From positions 248,001 to 312,000 of the forward strand of contig MKVQ01000048.1 in assembly GCA_001899635.1 (NCBI GenBank): a DNA stretch of 64,000 nucleotides, given 5' to 3'. Under the pieces are notes generated by a model that did not search any database, was not told where the DNA came from, and was given only the letters and a program-made list of their open reading frames with translations. The translations under genes and the position numbers were made by a program. The first letter of the stretch is position 1. Each line of letters opens with the position of its first letter. Shown here in pieces: positions 1 through 9,689 of this stretch. Source of the DNA: Myxococcales bacterium 68-20 (GTDB lineage: Bacteria > Myxococcota_A > Polyangia > Polyangiales > Polyangiaceae).

Positions 1-774
1 GACAGCCCCGCCAACGGTTGCGAAGTCAATGCTCGCAGCGACAAGAGCAACTGCGGGGGATGCGGGCGTGTCTGCGCGGAAGGAGAGACCTGTTCGGACG
101 GCGCGTGCATCAACACCTGCAAGCAGCAGGGTCTTCCTGACACTTGCGGCGGGAGGTGCACCAACCTGGAGATAGACGACCGCAACTGCGGGACTTGCGG
201 CACTGAGTGCGATCCAGCGGGCCCCGGCTTGCCGGCACTTCCAGCCGACATGTACTACGGGTGCGGGAGCGGCAAGTGCAATGCGGCGAAGTGTTCCGAC
301 AGCGGCAAGAGCAATTGCAACCGCGATCTGAGCGACGGCTGTGAAGCCACGCTGAAGACGAATGATCATTGCACCTCCTGCAACGATGCATGCTCAACGG
401 GAAAGAACTGCCTCCTCGACGTCCGCACATTTGCTTATCGTTGCCTTTGCGCTGACGGCGAGACGCTCTGCTCCGGCATCATCTGTAAAAATCTCGACGA
501 TGACCCGCTGAACTGCGGTGGATGCAACCACGTCTGCCCTGGGAACCATCGTCCGCACTTCGTGCCAACGTGCACGTTCGGTGTCTGCTCCGGAAGGTGC
601 GAGGACGGCTACGCCGATTGCGACGGGGTCGGAGACAACGGATGCGAGGTCGATACACGCGTGGACAATCGCAACTGCGGTGCGTGCGGAAACGCGTGCG
701 AGGCAAATCAAGTCTGCTCTGCGGGCAAGTGCCTCGTGGCGCCCTGCGATTCGGAAGGGCCGACGACCAAATGA
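1..774 (+). CDS. Cys-rich secreted repeat protein, 5' end outside window
   Basis: The frame is open from base 1 to TGA at 772-774, so only the C-terminal 257 residues are seen and the start is upstream. The protein has repeated CG-rich modules of the type NCGxCGxxC preceded by short D/N-rich loops (for example NCGGCG near the start, NCGTCG, NCGGCN, NCGACG), with about eight Cys per module. Such arrays are common in secreted or surface proteins of myxobacteria and are probably disulfide-bonded. No catalytic motif is visible. The stop overlaps the next start (ATGA), so it is the first visible gene of a coupled surface-protein operon. Exact function unknown. Confidence 0.85.
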   Translation, partial: DSPANGCEVNARSDKSNCGGCGRVCAEGETCSDGACINTCKQQGLPDTCGGRCTNLEIDDRNCGTCGTECDPAGPGLPALPADMYYGCGSGKCNAAKCSDSGKSNCNRDLSDGCEATLKTNDHCTSCNDACSTGKNCLLDVRTFAYRCLCADGETLCSGIICKNLDDDPLNCGGCNHVCPGNHRPHFVPTCTFGVCSGRCEDGYADCDGVGDNGCEVDTRVDNRNCGACGNACEANQVCSAGKCLVAPCDSEGPTTK

Positions 775-1919
775 CGTCCCATGCTTTCCCTACGAACCGC
801 CGTCCCAGGGGCGTCGCGATCGCGATCCTGGGGGGACCGCTCTCGGTCGCCCTGCTCGCGAGCTCCGCGTGTGCCGTCGCGGACGATCAGGGCGGCGACC
901 TCGATCCCGATAGTGGTATCGTCGTTCCCGCTCCTGACACCGGCGACGAGGTATCGCTTGCCGACGCAGGCACCGACGCGCCTGAGACCGAGTCGCCGAA
1001 CCTTCCGTGCGCTGTCGGAAATCTCTGCCGCGTCGAGACTCCCCTCACGCTCGGCTCGGTTGCTTCGCTGAGCGGGCGTTCGAAGGACGACGTCTGGGCG
1101 GGCGCGTCGCGCGGTGTCGTGATGCACTGGAACGGCCAGAAGTGGACGGCACTCGAATCCAACATCGACGAGACGCTGTCGAGCCTCTTCTTGACCGCGG
1201 AGGAGACCTGGGGCGTTGCAGGAGAGCTGCTCGTGCGGCGTGGCATCGAAGCAAGCAGCGTCCGCACGTTCCGCAACCCGGCAATCTTCTTGGGCGGGAT
1301 GTCGGGCGTCGCCGTGCTCGGGAACGGTGATACCTACGCCAGCTTGTTGTCGCCGCCGTCGGTCCCGGGCTTCCCTCTGGCTCTCTTGCAGATCACGGAC
1401 TTCGACAACGTAGGGATCGACGTCGCGCCAGCCCCGGTGCTGGAAGCCAGCGGTCAACCTCAATCGTTGGCCACTCGAGCGCTCTTCTTGGTGCCCGATC
1501 GTGTGCTCTGGCTCGTCGGTAGTTACGGGAGCGTCGCTCGGTATCCGGTATCGGCCGGTCTCGGAGACGGCGTCGTGATGCCCGTCGCATCTCAGGCCGA
1601 TCTCTTCGGGGCATGGGGGCAAGACGATCATCTCTGGGCCGCGGGTAGTGGCGGCACGATTCTCCACTTCGACGGAACGGGTTGGACGATCGAAGATACC
1701 GGTACGAACGTGGCGCTCAACGCCATCTTCGGCTTCGGACTGAACGATATCTGGGCCGCCGGTGACGAGGGGACCGTCCTGCACTTCGACGGGCAGCGCT
1801 GGTCGCAGGTCGAAATCGGCGGATATCGGGGCCAGCTCAAGGCCATCTGGGGAGCGGCTCCCGACGACGTGTGGTTCGGCGGAGAGCGAGCCATGTTCCA
1901 TTGGGGAGCACTTCCATGA
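771..1919 (+). CDS. Exported DVWxxG-repeat protein (beta-propeller-like)
   Basis: 382 residues. The start is ATG at 771, which overlaps the previous stop as ATGA; the open frame reaches further upstream but only as out-of-frame shadow of the Cys-rich gene. Residues 14-34 form a hydrophobic signal ending near Cys34 (SSAC), a weak lipobox. After an Asp/Pro-rich linker come repeated units of the pattern DVWAxG...G.hxHWNGxxW; clear copies lie at about residues 100-130, 280-310, 320-350 and 360-380 (for example DIWAAGDEGTVLHFDG). These resemble BNR/photosystem-stability-factor-like propeller blades typical of myxobacterial surface proteins. Role unknown; probably anchored in or beyond the outer membrane. 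Confidence 0.85.
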   Translation: MTSHAFPTNRRPRGVAIAILGGPLSVALLASSACAVADDQGGDLDPDSGIVVPAPDTGDEVSLADAGTDAPETESPNLPCAVGNLCRVETPLTLGSVASLSGRSKDDVWAGASRGVVMHWNGQKWTALESNIDETLSSLFLTAEETWGVAGELLVRRGIEASSVRTFRNPAIFLGGMSGVAVLGNGDTYASLLSPPSVPGFPLALLQITDFDNVGIDVAPAPVLEASGQPQSLATRALFLVPDRVLWLVGSYGSVARYPVSAGLGDGVVMPVASQADLFGAWGQDDHLWAAGSGGTILHFDGTGWTIEDTGTNVALNAIFGFGLNDIWAAGDEGTVLHFDGQRWSQVEIGGYRGQLKAIWGAAPDDVWFGGERAMFHWGALP

Positions 1920-3088
1920 GATACGCGACCTTCGCATGTGCAGGGCTGATCGCGCTCGTCGCCTGTGCGGCGGACGGGACGACCGACGCGCCGCCCACGA
2001 ACACGGATAGCGGTGAGGGAAACGACGGCGGAGCGCCTATCTCGGACGGCGGACCGGGTGACGCCGACGCGCCGAACATCGGTCCGGACGCGGAGCGGCC
2101 GCTCGCGTGCAGCCCCACCGGCGTATGCGAGACGCGACTCCCGACTTCCGAGCTTGGCGAGCCGCTGTCGCTGCGCAGCGTCTGGGTCGTCGCCTCGAAC
2201 GACGTGTGGAGCGTGAGCGCTCAAGGGCTCGTCTTGCACTACGACGGAACGAGCTGGTCGACGTCCCATCGGGCGAACCATCCGCTCTACGCCGTCTGGG
2301 GGACCGCGACCGACGTCTGGGCGGGCGGCGAGCGGGGCCTTCTGCTCCATCGGAGCGCCGGTGGAAAATGGACGCGTGTCGAGACGGGCCACGTGCAGCC
2401 GATCCGCGCCATCTACGGGACGAGCGCCGGCGACGTATGGTTCACCGGCCGTGCGGGTGCGGTCGACCATTTCGACGGGTCGAAGCTGACGACTCTCTCT
2501 CCCGGCATTCCGGAGCTTCGGATCACGACGGTCTTCGGGCGTCCCGGGTTCGGAACCTACGCCGCGGGGTACGTGGAACGGCCGGTGAATCTGGACGCGT
2601 ATACGGCGGATCACGAGCCCTACGTCTTCGAGCTCTCTCCCACGACGGTCTCGACGTTCAATGCGTCACTGACGACAAGGCTCAGCTTCGTTCCGGTCTC
2701 CGGCGTCGCCACCGACCATCCCGACGAGGATCACCGGGTTCTCCTGCTCGGTTACCTGGATTGGTACTCGACGCTCGTTCCAAGCTACTCCATCGTTGGC
2801 AGAGACAGTGCGGCAGTTGTCAATCGGACGGGGGAGCCTAGCGTTACCGACCACGTCAATTTCGCTCCTCCTCCTCCCGCCTGCCCAGCGTGGGCCAGGG
2901 CATGGAACGACGTTCGTTATCTGAACCACTCCGCTGGTCTCCTGCGTTGGGATGGCACTTCCTTCACGAAGCAAGATATCGATATGGGCTACACCTTCGT
3001 TCCAAGGACGGTCTTCGGTGTCCACGGGAACTCGGCCGACATGTGGATCGTCGGTGAGGGGTTTGCACTGAAGGGAGCAACTCCGTGA
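1916..3088 (+). CDS. Lipoprotein with DVWxxG repeats
   Basis: 390 residues, ATG at 1916 overlapping the previous stop. A short signal peptide ends in a good lipobox (LVAC), followed by an Asp/Gly/Ala-rich tether with repeated Asp-Gly pairs. The body carries the same repeats as the gene before it (NDVWSVSAQGLVLHYDGTSW, TDVWAGGERG, GDVWFTGRAG, DMWIVGEGF), so the two are paralogues and probably arose by tandem duplication. Its stop overlaps the next start (GTGA). No enzymatic motif seen; a structural or binding propeller on the cell surface is the best guess. Confidence 0.87.
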   Translation: MRYATFACAGLIALVACAADGTTDAPPTNTDSGEGNDGGAPISDGGPGDADAPNIGPDAERPLACSPTGVCETRLPTSELGEPLSLRSVWVVASNDVWSVSAQGLVLHYDGTSWSTSHRANHPLYAVWGTATDVWAGGERGLLLHRSAGGKWTRVETGHVQPIRAIYGTSAGDVWFTGRAGAVDHFDGSKLTTLSPGIPELRITTVFGRPGFGTYAAGYVERPVNLDAYTADHEPYVFELSPTTVSTFNASLTTRLSFVPVSGVATDHPDEDHRVLLLGYLDWYSTLVPSYSIVGRDSAAVVNRTGEPSVTDHVNFAPPPPACPAWARAWNDVRYLNHSAGLLRWDGTSFTKQDIDMGYTFVPRTVFGVHGNSADMWIVGEGFALKGATP

Positions 3089-4461
3089 TTTCGAGAAACC
3101 CTTCGTTCCGTATCCTCGCGCCTCACGCATGGGGTCTACTCGGCGTTGCGCTTCTCGCATGTTCTTCCTCGGATGAGAAGCGGGCCCGCTCGATGGAGAC
3201 GGATGCGGGTGACGCGGGAGCCGTGCAGCAGGCCGACGCGGCGAGCGAGGTGGGCGACGCCGGGCAAGACGCTGGCGACGCCGCGGCCGCGCTCCCGCCA
3301 CCGCAGCCCTACGACTTCGCGGTCACGTGCACTGCCAATCCGTGTGTCACTCGGATCGCTGCGAGCGGCGGAGGACACACCTGCGCCGTCCTCCAGGACG
3401 GCACCGTTCGGTGCTGGGGCGCGAATGTGTCCGGGCAGCTCGGCACAGGCGCGAGCGACGCGGGCCCAGCATCCGAGTACGAGGCCACGCCGCGTCGGGT
3501 GGTCGGCGTCTCGAACGCGACGAGCGTGGCCGCGGCGGGCCGAGGCTCTTCGGGCAGCTCGTGTGTCGTCTCGGCCACGGGTGAGGTCGCCTGCTTCGGC
3601 TCCAACGTCTGGGGACAGCTTGGGCGCGCCTCGGCCCCGTCGAACGAGGCGCAGCCGGAGCCCGTCGTGATCGACGCCCTTCGGGCGAAGTCGGTGACGC
3701 TTGCAGGGAAGTTCGCGCTTGCGCTCGGCACCGACGATCGCCTCTGGTCGTGGGGCACGAACGACGCCTTTCAACTTGCTCGTCAGCCCTCCGTCCCACC
3801 GGCGGGGCCTTCGAGCCCACCGGCTCGCGCCGACACGATCTCGAGCTCCGTGCGCGCGTGCGCAGGCACGGGGAGGAACGGCTTCGTCGTCGGTGACACC
3901 GGCGATCTCCTGTCGTGGGGTGGCGGCACCGCCGAGCAGCTCGGCCGAGTGAGCTCGCTCCGCCAGGATCCTCTCCCTGCTCGGGTCGCGCTCTCCGGGG
4001 TCTCGAGCGTGACCGCAGGGGCCACGCACGCGTGCGCGTTGACCCCCGGCAGCGTCCACTGCTGGGGTGGAACGAACGAGCACGGTCAGCTCGGCACGGG
4101 CGTTCGCGCGCAGGAGATGCTCCCGGCGCGCGTCGCACTGCCGAAGGATGTCTATCCCGTCGCCGTGGCGGCCGGCGGGGACGGCGCGTGCGCCATCGCG
4201 GCCACGGGGGAGCTCTATTGCTGGGGCGCGAACGGCGCCGGGCAGTTGGGAATCGAGACTCGTCAGGACCAGCCGAATCCCACGCGCATCGAAGGGCTCA
4301 CGGAGCAGGTGGTGGGCGTTGCGGTGATGGATGACGCCGTCTGCGCCTTGCTTCGCGGCGGCTCCGTCGCGTGCTGGGGAGACAATCTCCTCGGCCAGCT
4401 CGGGCGCGGGAGCCGCGACGGCGACATCCACCTGGAAGCAGCGCCAGTCGTATTCCAGTAG
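3085..4461 (+). CDS. RCC1-repeat lipoprotein
   Basis: 458 residues starting with GTG at 3085, coupled to the previous stop (GTGA). The lipobox LLAC is followed by an acidic, Ala/Asp-rich linker. From about residue 80 to the end there are seven or so RCC1 blades with the typical signatures HTCAVLQDGTVRCWG and SGQLGTG, then VACFGSNVWGQLGR, WSWGTNDAFQL, LSWGGGTAEQLGR, VHCWGGTNEHGQLGTG, YCWGANGAGQLG and VACWGDNLLGQLGRG. This is a complete seven-bladed propeller by count. Bacterial RCC1 proteins are generally binding scaffolds; the ligand is unknown. Position in the coupled surface-protein operon suggests joint secretion. Confidence 0.92.
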   Translation: MISRNPSFRILAPHAWGLLGVALLACSSSDEKRARSMETDAGDAGAVQQADAASEVGDAGQDAGDAAAALPPPQPYDFAVTCTANPCVTRIAASGGGHTCAVLQDGTVRCWGANVSGQLGTGASDAGPASEYEATPRRVVGVSNATSVAAAGRGSSGSSCVVSATGEVACFGSNVWGQLGRASAPSNEAQPEPVVIDALRAKSVTLAGKFALALGTDDRLWSWGTNDAFQLARQPSVPPAGPSSPPARADTISSSVRACAGTGRNGFVVGDTGDLLSWGGGTAEQLGRVSSLRQDPLPARVALSGVSSVTAGATHACALTPGSVHCWGGTNEHGQLGTGVRAQEMLPARVALPKDVYPVAVAAGGDGACAIAATGELYCWGANGAGQLGIETRQDQPNPTRIEGLTEQVVGVAVMDDAVCALLRGGSVACWGDNLLGQLGRGSRDGDIHLEAAPVVFQ

Positions 4462-4491
4462 TCGTGTTGAAGTGAGGAAGGTTCTTTATTC

Positions 4492-6291
4492 ATGCGCAGG
4501 CCCATCATCGCTGTGCTTCTCCTTGTCTCGGCCGCGTGGGTAGGTTGCTCGTCCGGTCGCGATGGCTGGAAGGAGAACGACTCGCTGACGTTCGCTCCCG
4601 ACGCCGGCGCCGACGTCGACGTCCCTTGTTCCGGGCTTTCCTGTTCGCGAGACCTTCGCTCCGTGCTCGATTGCAGCGGCGGGCTCGTCAAGGAATGCGC
4701 CGCCGACCTGGCATGCGGGAACGGCGAGTGTGTCGACCCCTGCACCGCTGCAGCGCTCAACGAAGGCTCCGTGGGTTGCTCCTTCGCAGTTCCGGGCGCC
4801 AACGACGATGGCGCAAATCTGGGTAGCTGTTCCGCCATCTTCGTCGCGAACACCTGGACATCGCCTGCCACGCTCCGCCTCGAATATCAGGGGGAGGAGA
4901 GATCGCTCGATGGCGCCGTCTGGCTGCCGTCCGTGGAAAACGGCATCGTGAAGTACACGAAGGTCGAAGGCCCGATTCCCCCAGCCGGCGGGGCGGTCGT
5001 CTTCCTCTCGGCAGAGGACCACTCGGAAAGGCCGGGGTGGGTTGGGTGCCCCGAGGGCGTCAAGCCGGTCTTCGACAAGGCGCTTGCCCTGCTCGGAACG
5101 GGTATCGGATACGCGCCCCTCGTCCGCTCGGACATCCCCGTATCGATGTATTCGATTTATCCTTACGGTGGCGCGAGCTCCCACTCGCCGAGCGCGACGT
5201 TGCTCTTGCCCACGACATCGTTTCGGAAGAACTATGTCCTGATGAGCTCTTGGGGCGGGAAGGGCGATGTCTTCGGAAAAGGCGTCTTTGCGCCTCCGGG
5301 AGGGGCGACGACGCAGGTCGGAAAGCCAACTATCCAGATCGTAGCAGCCGAAGACGATACGTCGATCGATCTCCTGCCGAAGGTCGACATCGTCGGAGCT
5401 GGAGGTATTCCCGCCGGGGCGCGAAACGAAGTCGCGAGCTATCGATTGCGGCGTGGAGAGATGTTGCAGCTCATTCAAGAGAACGAGCTCGTCGGCTCGG
5501 TCATGGAGACCTCCAAGCCAGTCGGAGTGTTTGGTGGACACACAAGCCTGAACGTTCCGGCTGATATCACCTTCGCCGATTCCGACAACAGCCAGATTAC
5601 TCCGGTATCGGCGTGGGGACGCGAGTACGCCGTCCTGCCCGCACCGAATCGGACCAACCTGATGTCACGCGGGGTAGAAAAGGAGCGCGACCCGAGCCCG
5701 ATTCGCCTCGTCGCCGCCGTGAACGACACCCAGCTCGTCTACGAGCCGTCGCGGCCGGTCGGCGCGCCCGAACGGCTCGACGCGGGGCAGCTCGCCGTGT
5801 TCTTCGCCAACGAGCCGTTCGTCGTTCGGAGTCAGGACGCCAGCCACCCCTTCGTGGTCGCGGTGCTCATGACCGGAACCTTCGCCTCGTCGTATAACAT
5901 CGGCGATCCGGAGACCGCGCTGGCGGTCGCGACCGATCAGTGGCTCGACACCTACGGGTTCTTCTCCGACTTCACCTACGACTCGAGCTCCGTCTTCGTC
6001 ACGCGCCGGAAGGTCAGCGGCGTCTTCCGCGACGTCACCCTCGACTGCGCCGGCGTGCTCACCGGATGGCGGTCCATCACGGACGACTACGAGTGGACGT
6101 ACGCCGAGCTCACGCGCCGCGGCGAGTCGCAGATGTATCCCGCGGGCGAGTGCACCGACGGCGCACATCGGATTCATAGCGAAGGCCCGTTCTCGATCAC
6201 GGTCTGGGGCATGTCGAGAGCTGCGAGCTACGCATATCCAGGCGGGATGGGGCTCCGTCGCATCACCGAGGTGAACGTGCCCGTGCGTTGA
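4492..6291 (+). CDS. IgGFc-binding-domain lipoprotein
   Basis: 599 residues; ATG at 4492 with a purine-rich GAGGAAGG 12 bases upstream, 30 bases after the RCC1 gene. The signal peptide ends at WVGC, an imperfect lipobox, followed by a Cys-rich patch. Residues ~85-590 match the IgGFc-binding N-terminal domain as found in myxobacteria: a CSF start, the ANTW segment, GVFGGH (residues ~345), TPVSAWGREY, the VTRRKVSG...DCAGVL segment and a SITVWG end. Named for similarity to vertebrate IgGFc-binding protein; in bacteria the function is undefined and is probably adhesive. A decayed paralogue lies at 7552-8118. Confidence 0.85.
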   Translation: MRRPIIAVLLLVSAAWVGCSSGRDGWKENDSLTFAPDAGADVDVPCSGLSCSRDLRSVLDCSGGLVKECAADLACGNGECVDPCTAAALNEGSVGCSFAVPGANDDGANLGSCSAIFVANTWTSPATLRLEYQGEERSLDGAVWLPSVENGIVKYTKVEGPIPPAGGAVVFLSAEDHSERPGWVGCPEGVKPVFDKALALLGTGIGYAPLVRSDIPVSMYSIYPYGGASSHSPSATLLLPTTSFRKNYVLMSSWGGKGDVFGKGVFAPPGGATTQVGKPTIQIVAAEDDTSIDLLPKVDIVGAGGIPAGARNEVASYRLRRGEMLQLIQENELVGSVMETSKPVGVFGGHTSLNVPADITFADSDNSQITPVSAWGREYAVLPAPNRTNLMSRGVEKERDPSPIRLVAAVNDTQLVYEPSRPVGAPERLDAGQLAVFFANEPFVVRSQDASHPFVVAVLMTGTFASSYNIGDPETALAVATDQWLDTYGFFSDFTYDSSSVFVTRRKVSGVFRDVTLDCAGVLTGWRSITDDYEWTYAELTRRGESQMYPAGECTDGAHRIHSEGPFSITVWGMSRAASYAYPGGMGLRRITEVNVPVR

Positions 6292-6307
6292 GCTCTCCTC
6301 CGCTCGA

Positions 6308-6332
6308 GCCGCCCGCGAACCGCGCGGGCGGC
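6308..6332. terminator. 10-bp GC hairpin after surface-protein operon
   Basis: A perfect 10-bp stem (GCCGCCCGCG / CGCGGGCGGC) with a 5-base loop lies 17 bases after the IgGFc-domain gene. There is no T-tract, as is usual in very GC-rich genomes, so it may stop transcription weakly or protect the 3' end of the mRNA. Confidence 0.5.
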
Positions 6333-6504
6333 CCACGTGTGAGGAGCGAGCACGAAGGCGCCCGGCTCTGAAGCGAGCGACCAGAGGTCGTGCAACGGGC
6401 AACGGATCGAGATCGCGGAGCTCGAATCGATCGCGCAACACCTACGGCCGAGCTCGCTCGCGTAGCGCGCACGAACGCCTATCGATCCTCTAGACTGGCA
6501 GGCC

Positions 6505-7536
6505 ATGGTGGCACGAGTCCGTGCGGGTGCATGGGTGGCCGCACTCGCACTCTCGGCTGCGCCGCGCGTGGCCGAGGCGGCACCCGTGCTCCGCGTCGAG
6601 TGGCCCACGCTACCGGGGTGCCCCAGCTCTTCCGCTGTCCTCGAGCGGGCTCGTGTCGCCACCTCGCGGACGAACGGTGTCGACGACGTGTACGCCGTCG
6701 CGGAGGTCACTCCCCCTTCCGCAGAGGGCGAGCCGTGGCAGCTCTACATCCGTACGCGGACGGTACGCGGAGCGGGAGAGCGAACGCTCGAGGCGCCGAG
6801 CTGTGACGCCGTCGCGCGGGCCGTAGCGATGATCGTGGGCATCGCGTCGCTTCGCACGCGAGCGCCGGCGACGGAGCACACGCTCGACGAGCTCACTCCG
6901 GCGCCCGATCACGTCGAAGATGCGGGGCCGCTCGTCGCTCCGCTCGCTCCGGTGAGGCCGCCGAAGGACGCCGCGAACGCGGTGACGGCAAGCGCGGAGA
7001 AGCCCATCACGCGCTTGGTGCCGAGCGCCGAGCTCGGCGTTGCGATTGGGCTCTTGCCCCGCATCGCGCCCACAGCGAGCGTGGGCCTCGGCTACGAGGC
7101 GGGCTGGCTCCGCGCACGCCTCGCATTCCGAGCGCTCCTTCCGCAGGAGGTGCTCGACCGCGGACGCGGGGCAGAGCTCGGCGCCTTCGGTGTGAGCTTC
7201 GACGGATGCGGTCGGTTGCCAGTCACCCCCGTTCTTCGCGCGAAGCCCCACGCGTGCGCCGGCGCAATGCTCGACAACGTCCGCGCGCACGGCATCGGCG
7301 CCGACGCCGGCGTGGAAGCCTTCGAAGTCTGGCGCGTTGCGATGATGGCCTTCGCGGGCGTTGGCGCAACATGGGACCTCGGCCGCGCCTTCCGGATCGG
7401 CGCCGATGCACGCCTGGGCGGCTCGGTCTTGCGCCCGACGTTCGTGATCGACTCCGCCTCGGACGGTCAACGCCAGTTTCATCGGCCCGCACTCGTCAGG
7501 GCCGAGAGCACGCTGACGTTCGGCATGGTGTTCTGA
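6505..7536 (+). CDS. Exported protein of unknown function, possible beta-barrel
   Basis: 343 residues from ATG at 6505. An N-terminal signal peptide (hydrophobic Ala/Leu stretch, likely cleaved after AEA near residue 25) leads into a mixed domain, then a Pro/Ala-rich linker around residues 130-160. The C-terminal half (~165-343) alternates polar and hydrophobic residues and ends in Phe (TFGMVF), as outer-membrane barrels do. No known family recognised. It stands alone between a hairpin and the decayed region; the codon use is like that of its neighbours. Confidence 0.8.
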   Translation: MVARVRAGAWVAALALSAAPRVAEAAPVLRVEWPTLPGCPSSSAVLERARVATSRTNGVDDVYAVAEVTPPSAEGEPWQLYIRTRTVRGAGERTLEAPSCDAVARAVAMIVGIASLRTRAPATEHTLDELTPAPDHVEDAGPLVAPLAPVRPPKDAANAVTASAEKPITRLVPSAELGVAIGLLPRIAPTASVGLGYEAGWLRARLAFRALLPQEVLDRGRGAELGAFGVSFDGCGRLPVTPVLRAKPHACAGAMLDNVRAHGIGADAGVEAFEVWRVAMMAFAGVGATWDLGRAFRIGADARLGGSVLRPTFVIDSASDGQRQFHRPALVRAESTLTFGMVF

Positions 7537-7551
7537 CATGCACGAGCGACG

Positions 7552-8118
7552 GTGACTCGAACGCCGGAGGCCTACTCGCTCGAGCTCGCGGTCGAGGACG
7601 ACGGGACGCGGCTCGAGTACGAGCCCGCCATCCCCGCGGGTGCGCCCACGACGATGAACGCCGGAGAGGTGGCATCCTTCCTTCACGAAACAGGCGATGC
7701 GGTCATCGTCCGGCCCCAGGATGCCGAACATCCGATCTACGTCTCCGCGCACATGACCGGGGGCCAGGGCGACCTCCTTGGCATCAATCCGAAATAGGGC
7801 GCGAGAAAGATCTGGAGTTCGTGAACGCCAGTGCGACTGGCCAGCACTAAAACGCATATAGCTTCCACACAGATCCCACGCACGCGAAGAACCCGATCAC
7901 GATCGTTCGACGCAAAGCAACGGCGCGTTTCAAGGACGTACGGCTCGAGTGCGCCGGCAACCTGACGAACTGGAAGCCTGTCGGCACATCGCGACGAGCG
8001 GCAGCGTCGAGGTCCGCCCTAGTAACGACGACACGAACTTCTCCGCCCGGGTGACGACGACTACCGCTTCATCAAGGTCGGCGGAGTCTTCTCGGCGAAG
8101 AAATACGCGCCCCACTAG
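7552..8118 (+). pseudogene. Decayed IgGFc-binding-domain paralogue
   Basis: Three fragments in shifting frames match consecutive parts of the intact gene at 4492-6291. Frame 1 from 7552 to a TAG at 7797 covers the segment with YEP, DAGQ-like and VVRSQDA-like motifs (here VIVRPQDAEHPIYV). Frame 3 around 7890-7990 gives TIVRRKATARFKDVRLECAG, against VTRRKVSGVFRDVTLDCAG in the intact copy. Frame 1 near 8050-8118 gives DDYRFIKVGG before a stop. The N-terminal two thirds are missing. This is what remains of a second IgGFc-domain gene, truncated and frameshifted at least twice. Confidence 0.75.
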
Positions 8119-8180
8119 GCCACATTTCAGGTACATTCTCGATGCAGTATTCACACCTAATGTGGTAGCGACGCGCCGTC

Positions 8181-8596
8181 GTGCTGTTTCTCTGTCTTGG
8201 CTGCTCGTCGGAGACCGATGACCCGGCCGCGAACCATGTGAGGGAGCACCTGCGCGCGTGTTCGAGCGTTGCCCGGATCTCGCGGATCCGGGCGGCCCCA
8301 CCATCGACGGCATCACCGGGCCGTCGTGTGTTCGTGTCAACGAGTCCGCCGATTACGAGATCACATTCCGGGGATCACTGAGCCCGGAGCGGATTGTCGG
8401 ATTTCGCGTCAGGGGTGAGCTCGTCAGGCCGACGAACCCGTGGGAGAGTCGCTGGCCACCCGAGAAGCCTCCGCAGGATCGCCTCACCTATGTGTTTGCG
8501 CCGGCGAAAGCCGGAGAGACGAAGCTAGGGATGCAGTTCATCGACGAGAAGAACCAGTACGGGCCCGCGATGTGCGGCGACATCTCGGTTCGCTGA
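8181..8596 (+). pseudogene. Frameshifted small lipoprotein gene
   Basis: From GTG at 8181 one frame encodes a lipoprotein-like beginning (LFLCLGCSSETDDPA, lipobox LGC) and runs to about 8265. A second frame then continues from about 8258 with a compact domain of ~110 residues (CPDLADPGGP, later YEITFRG and FAPAKAGETKLGMQF) to a stop at 8596. Joined by one frameshift, the two would give a ~138-residue lipoprotein with an immunoglobulin-like C-terminal half. It may be a true pseudogene or a single-base sequencing error. Family not recognised. Confidence 0.5.
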
Positions 8597-8639
8597 GTCG
8601 GAGCCGCGTGCGCTTGCGGAAGTCCGTCTGAATCGCCTG

Positions 8640-9315
8640 ATGGACCGTGAGCACGTCTCGCTCGAGAACGGTGGGGCGTACGTTCTCCAGCGACCTCGTC
8701 GAGAACGGGCACGCGAACGCGCCCCCGGTCCGTACGCTCCCGCGCTCGACGCGCCGTCTGTACCGCCCGACGTGCGATCCGACGACAACGCCCTCTATCG
8801 AAACGGCTCGCCGACGTGCGCCGTGTCTTCCTCGCCCTCCCCGAGCCGGTGAACGTCGCGTCCGCCGTCGGCGCCTTCGCGGGGCTTCGCACCGGCGACG
8901 TTCTCGAGCTCGAGTGGCGCAACATCGACCTCGCCGCCTGCACCTTCAGCGGCGGGTTCCGGAAGGCAAGGTCACGCCCCTCGAGGACGAAGAGTCGCGC
9001 ATCGTGCCGATCCAGAGCTCGCTCCCCCCCCATCCTGAAGTGTCGGCACCTCGAGACTGGTGGCTCGGGCAAGCTGTTCGGGCGCCGAGGCGGCAAGCCC
9101 GGGAGCCCGCCGCAGTCCACGACGGCCGCATCGAGAAGCTCGCGCCGCTCCTCGGCCATAGCTCGACCGTCGTGACCGAGCCGGTACCCCCATGCTCGGC
9201 CCGACCTCTTCAGCCCTCAGGAGAGCGCGACCTCCTCGAGGTGGCCGTCGAGCCCCGCCAGGTCGTGGCACCCCTGTCCGAGACTACGGCCAAGGCCGCC
9301 CGGCACGGCGCCTGA
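8640..9315 (+). pseudogene. Tyrosine recombinase (phage-type integrase), shattered
   Basis: Several frames contain in order the hallmarks of a tyrosine-recombinase catalytic domain: AVGAFAGLRTGDVLELEW (first catalytic Arg, 8865-8925), a VPIQSSL segment (9005), a KLFGRRGGKPGS segment (9070), LGHSSTVVTE (around 9160), and, after a further frameshift, RYPHARPDLF (9180-9222), which carries the position of the nucleophilic Tyr. At least three frameshifts break it. It ends ~80 bases before tRNA-Arg, a classic arrangement for an integrative element whose integrase gene sits next to its tRNA attachment site. Confidence 0.75.
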
Positions 9316-9393
9316 GCGTTTGGTTACGCCGTGGCTGCGCAGCCCCATTGCGCGCCGTCGCCACCGCGTGTAAACCTGCGGAACGTCTCACAC

Positions 9394-9470
<77 letters not shown>

Positions 9471-9689
9471 TCATTCCGAGGACTTGGCGCTGCCGGCCGC
9501 TTAGCCGTGACAGCTCCCGCGTAGCCACCTCCGCTCGCTCGACTGTCTTGATGCTCGCGTGGCGGAGGGCCCCAGCCCGTCTCCTCGAGCGACGAGGGCA
9601 TCCCCACGCGTGCGGATGGGAGCGCGGAGGAGCGGTCGCGTCGAGGACGGCCGGAGACGTCGTCGGCGAGCTCGCGGCCGTGACGAGTA

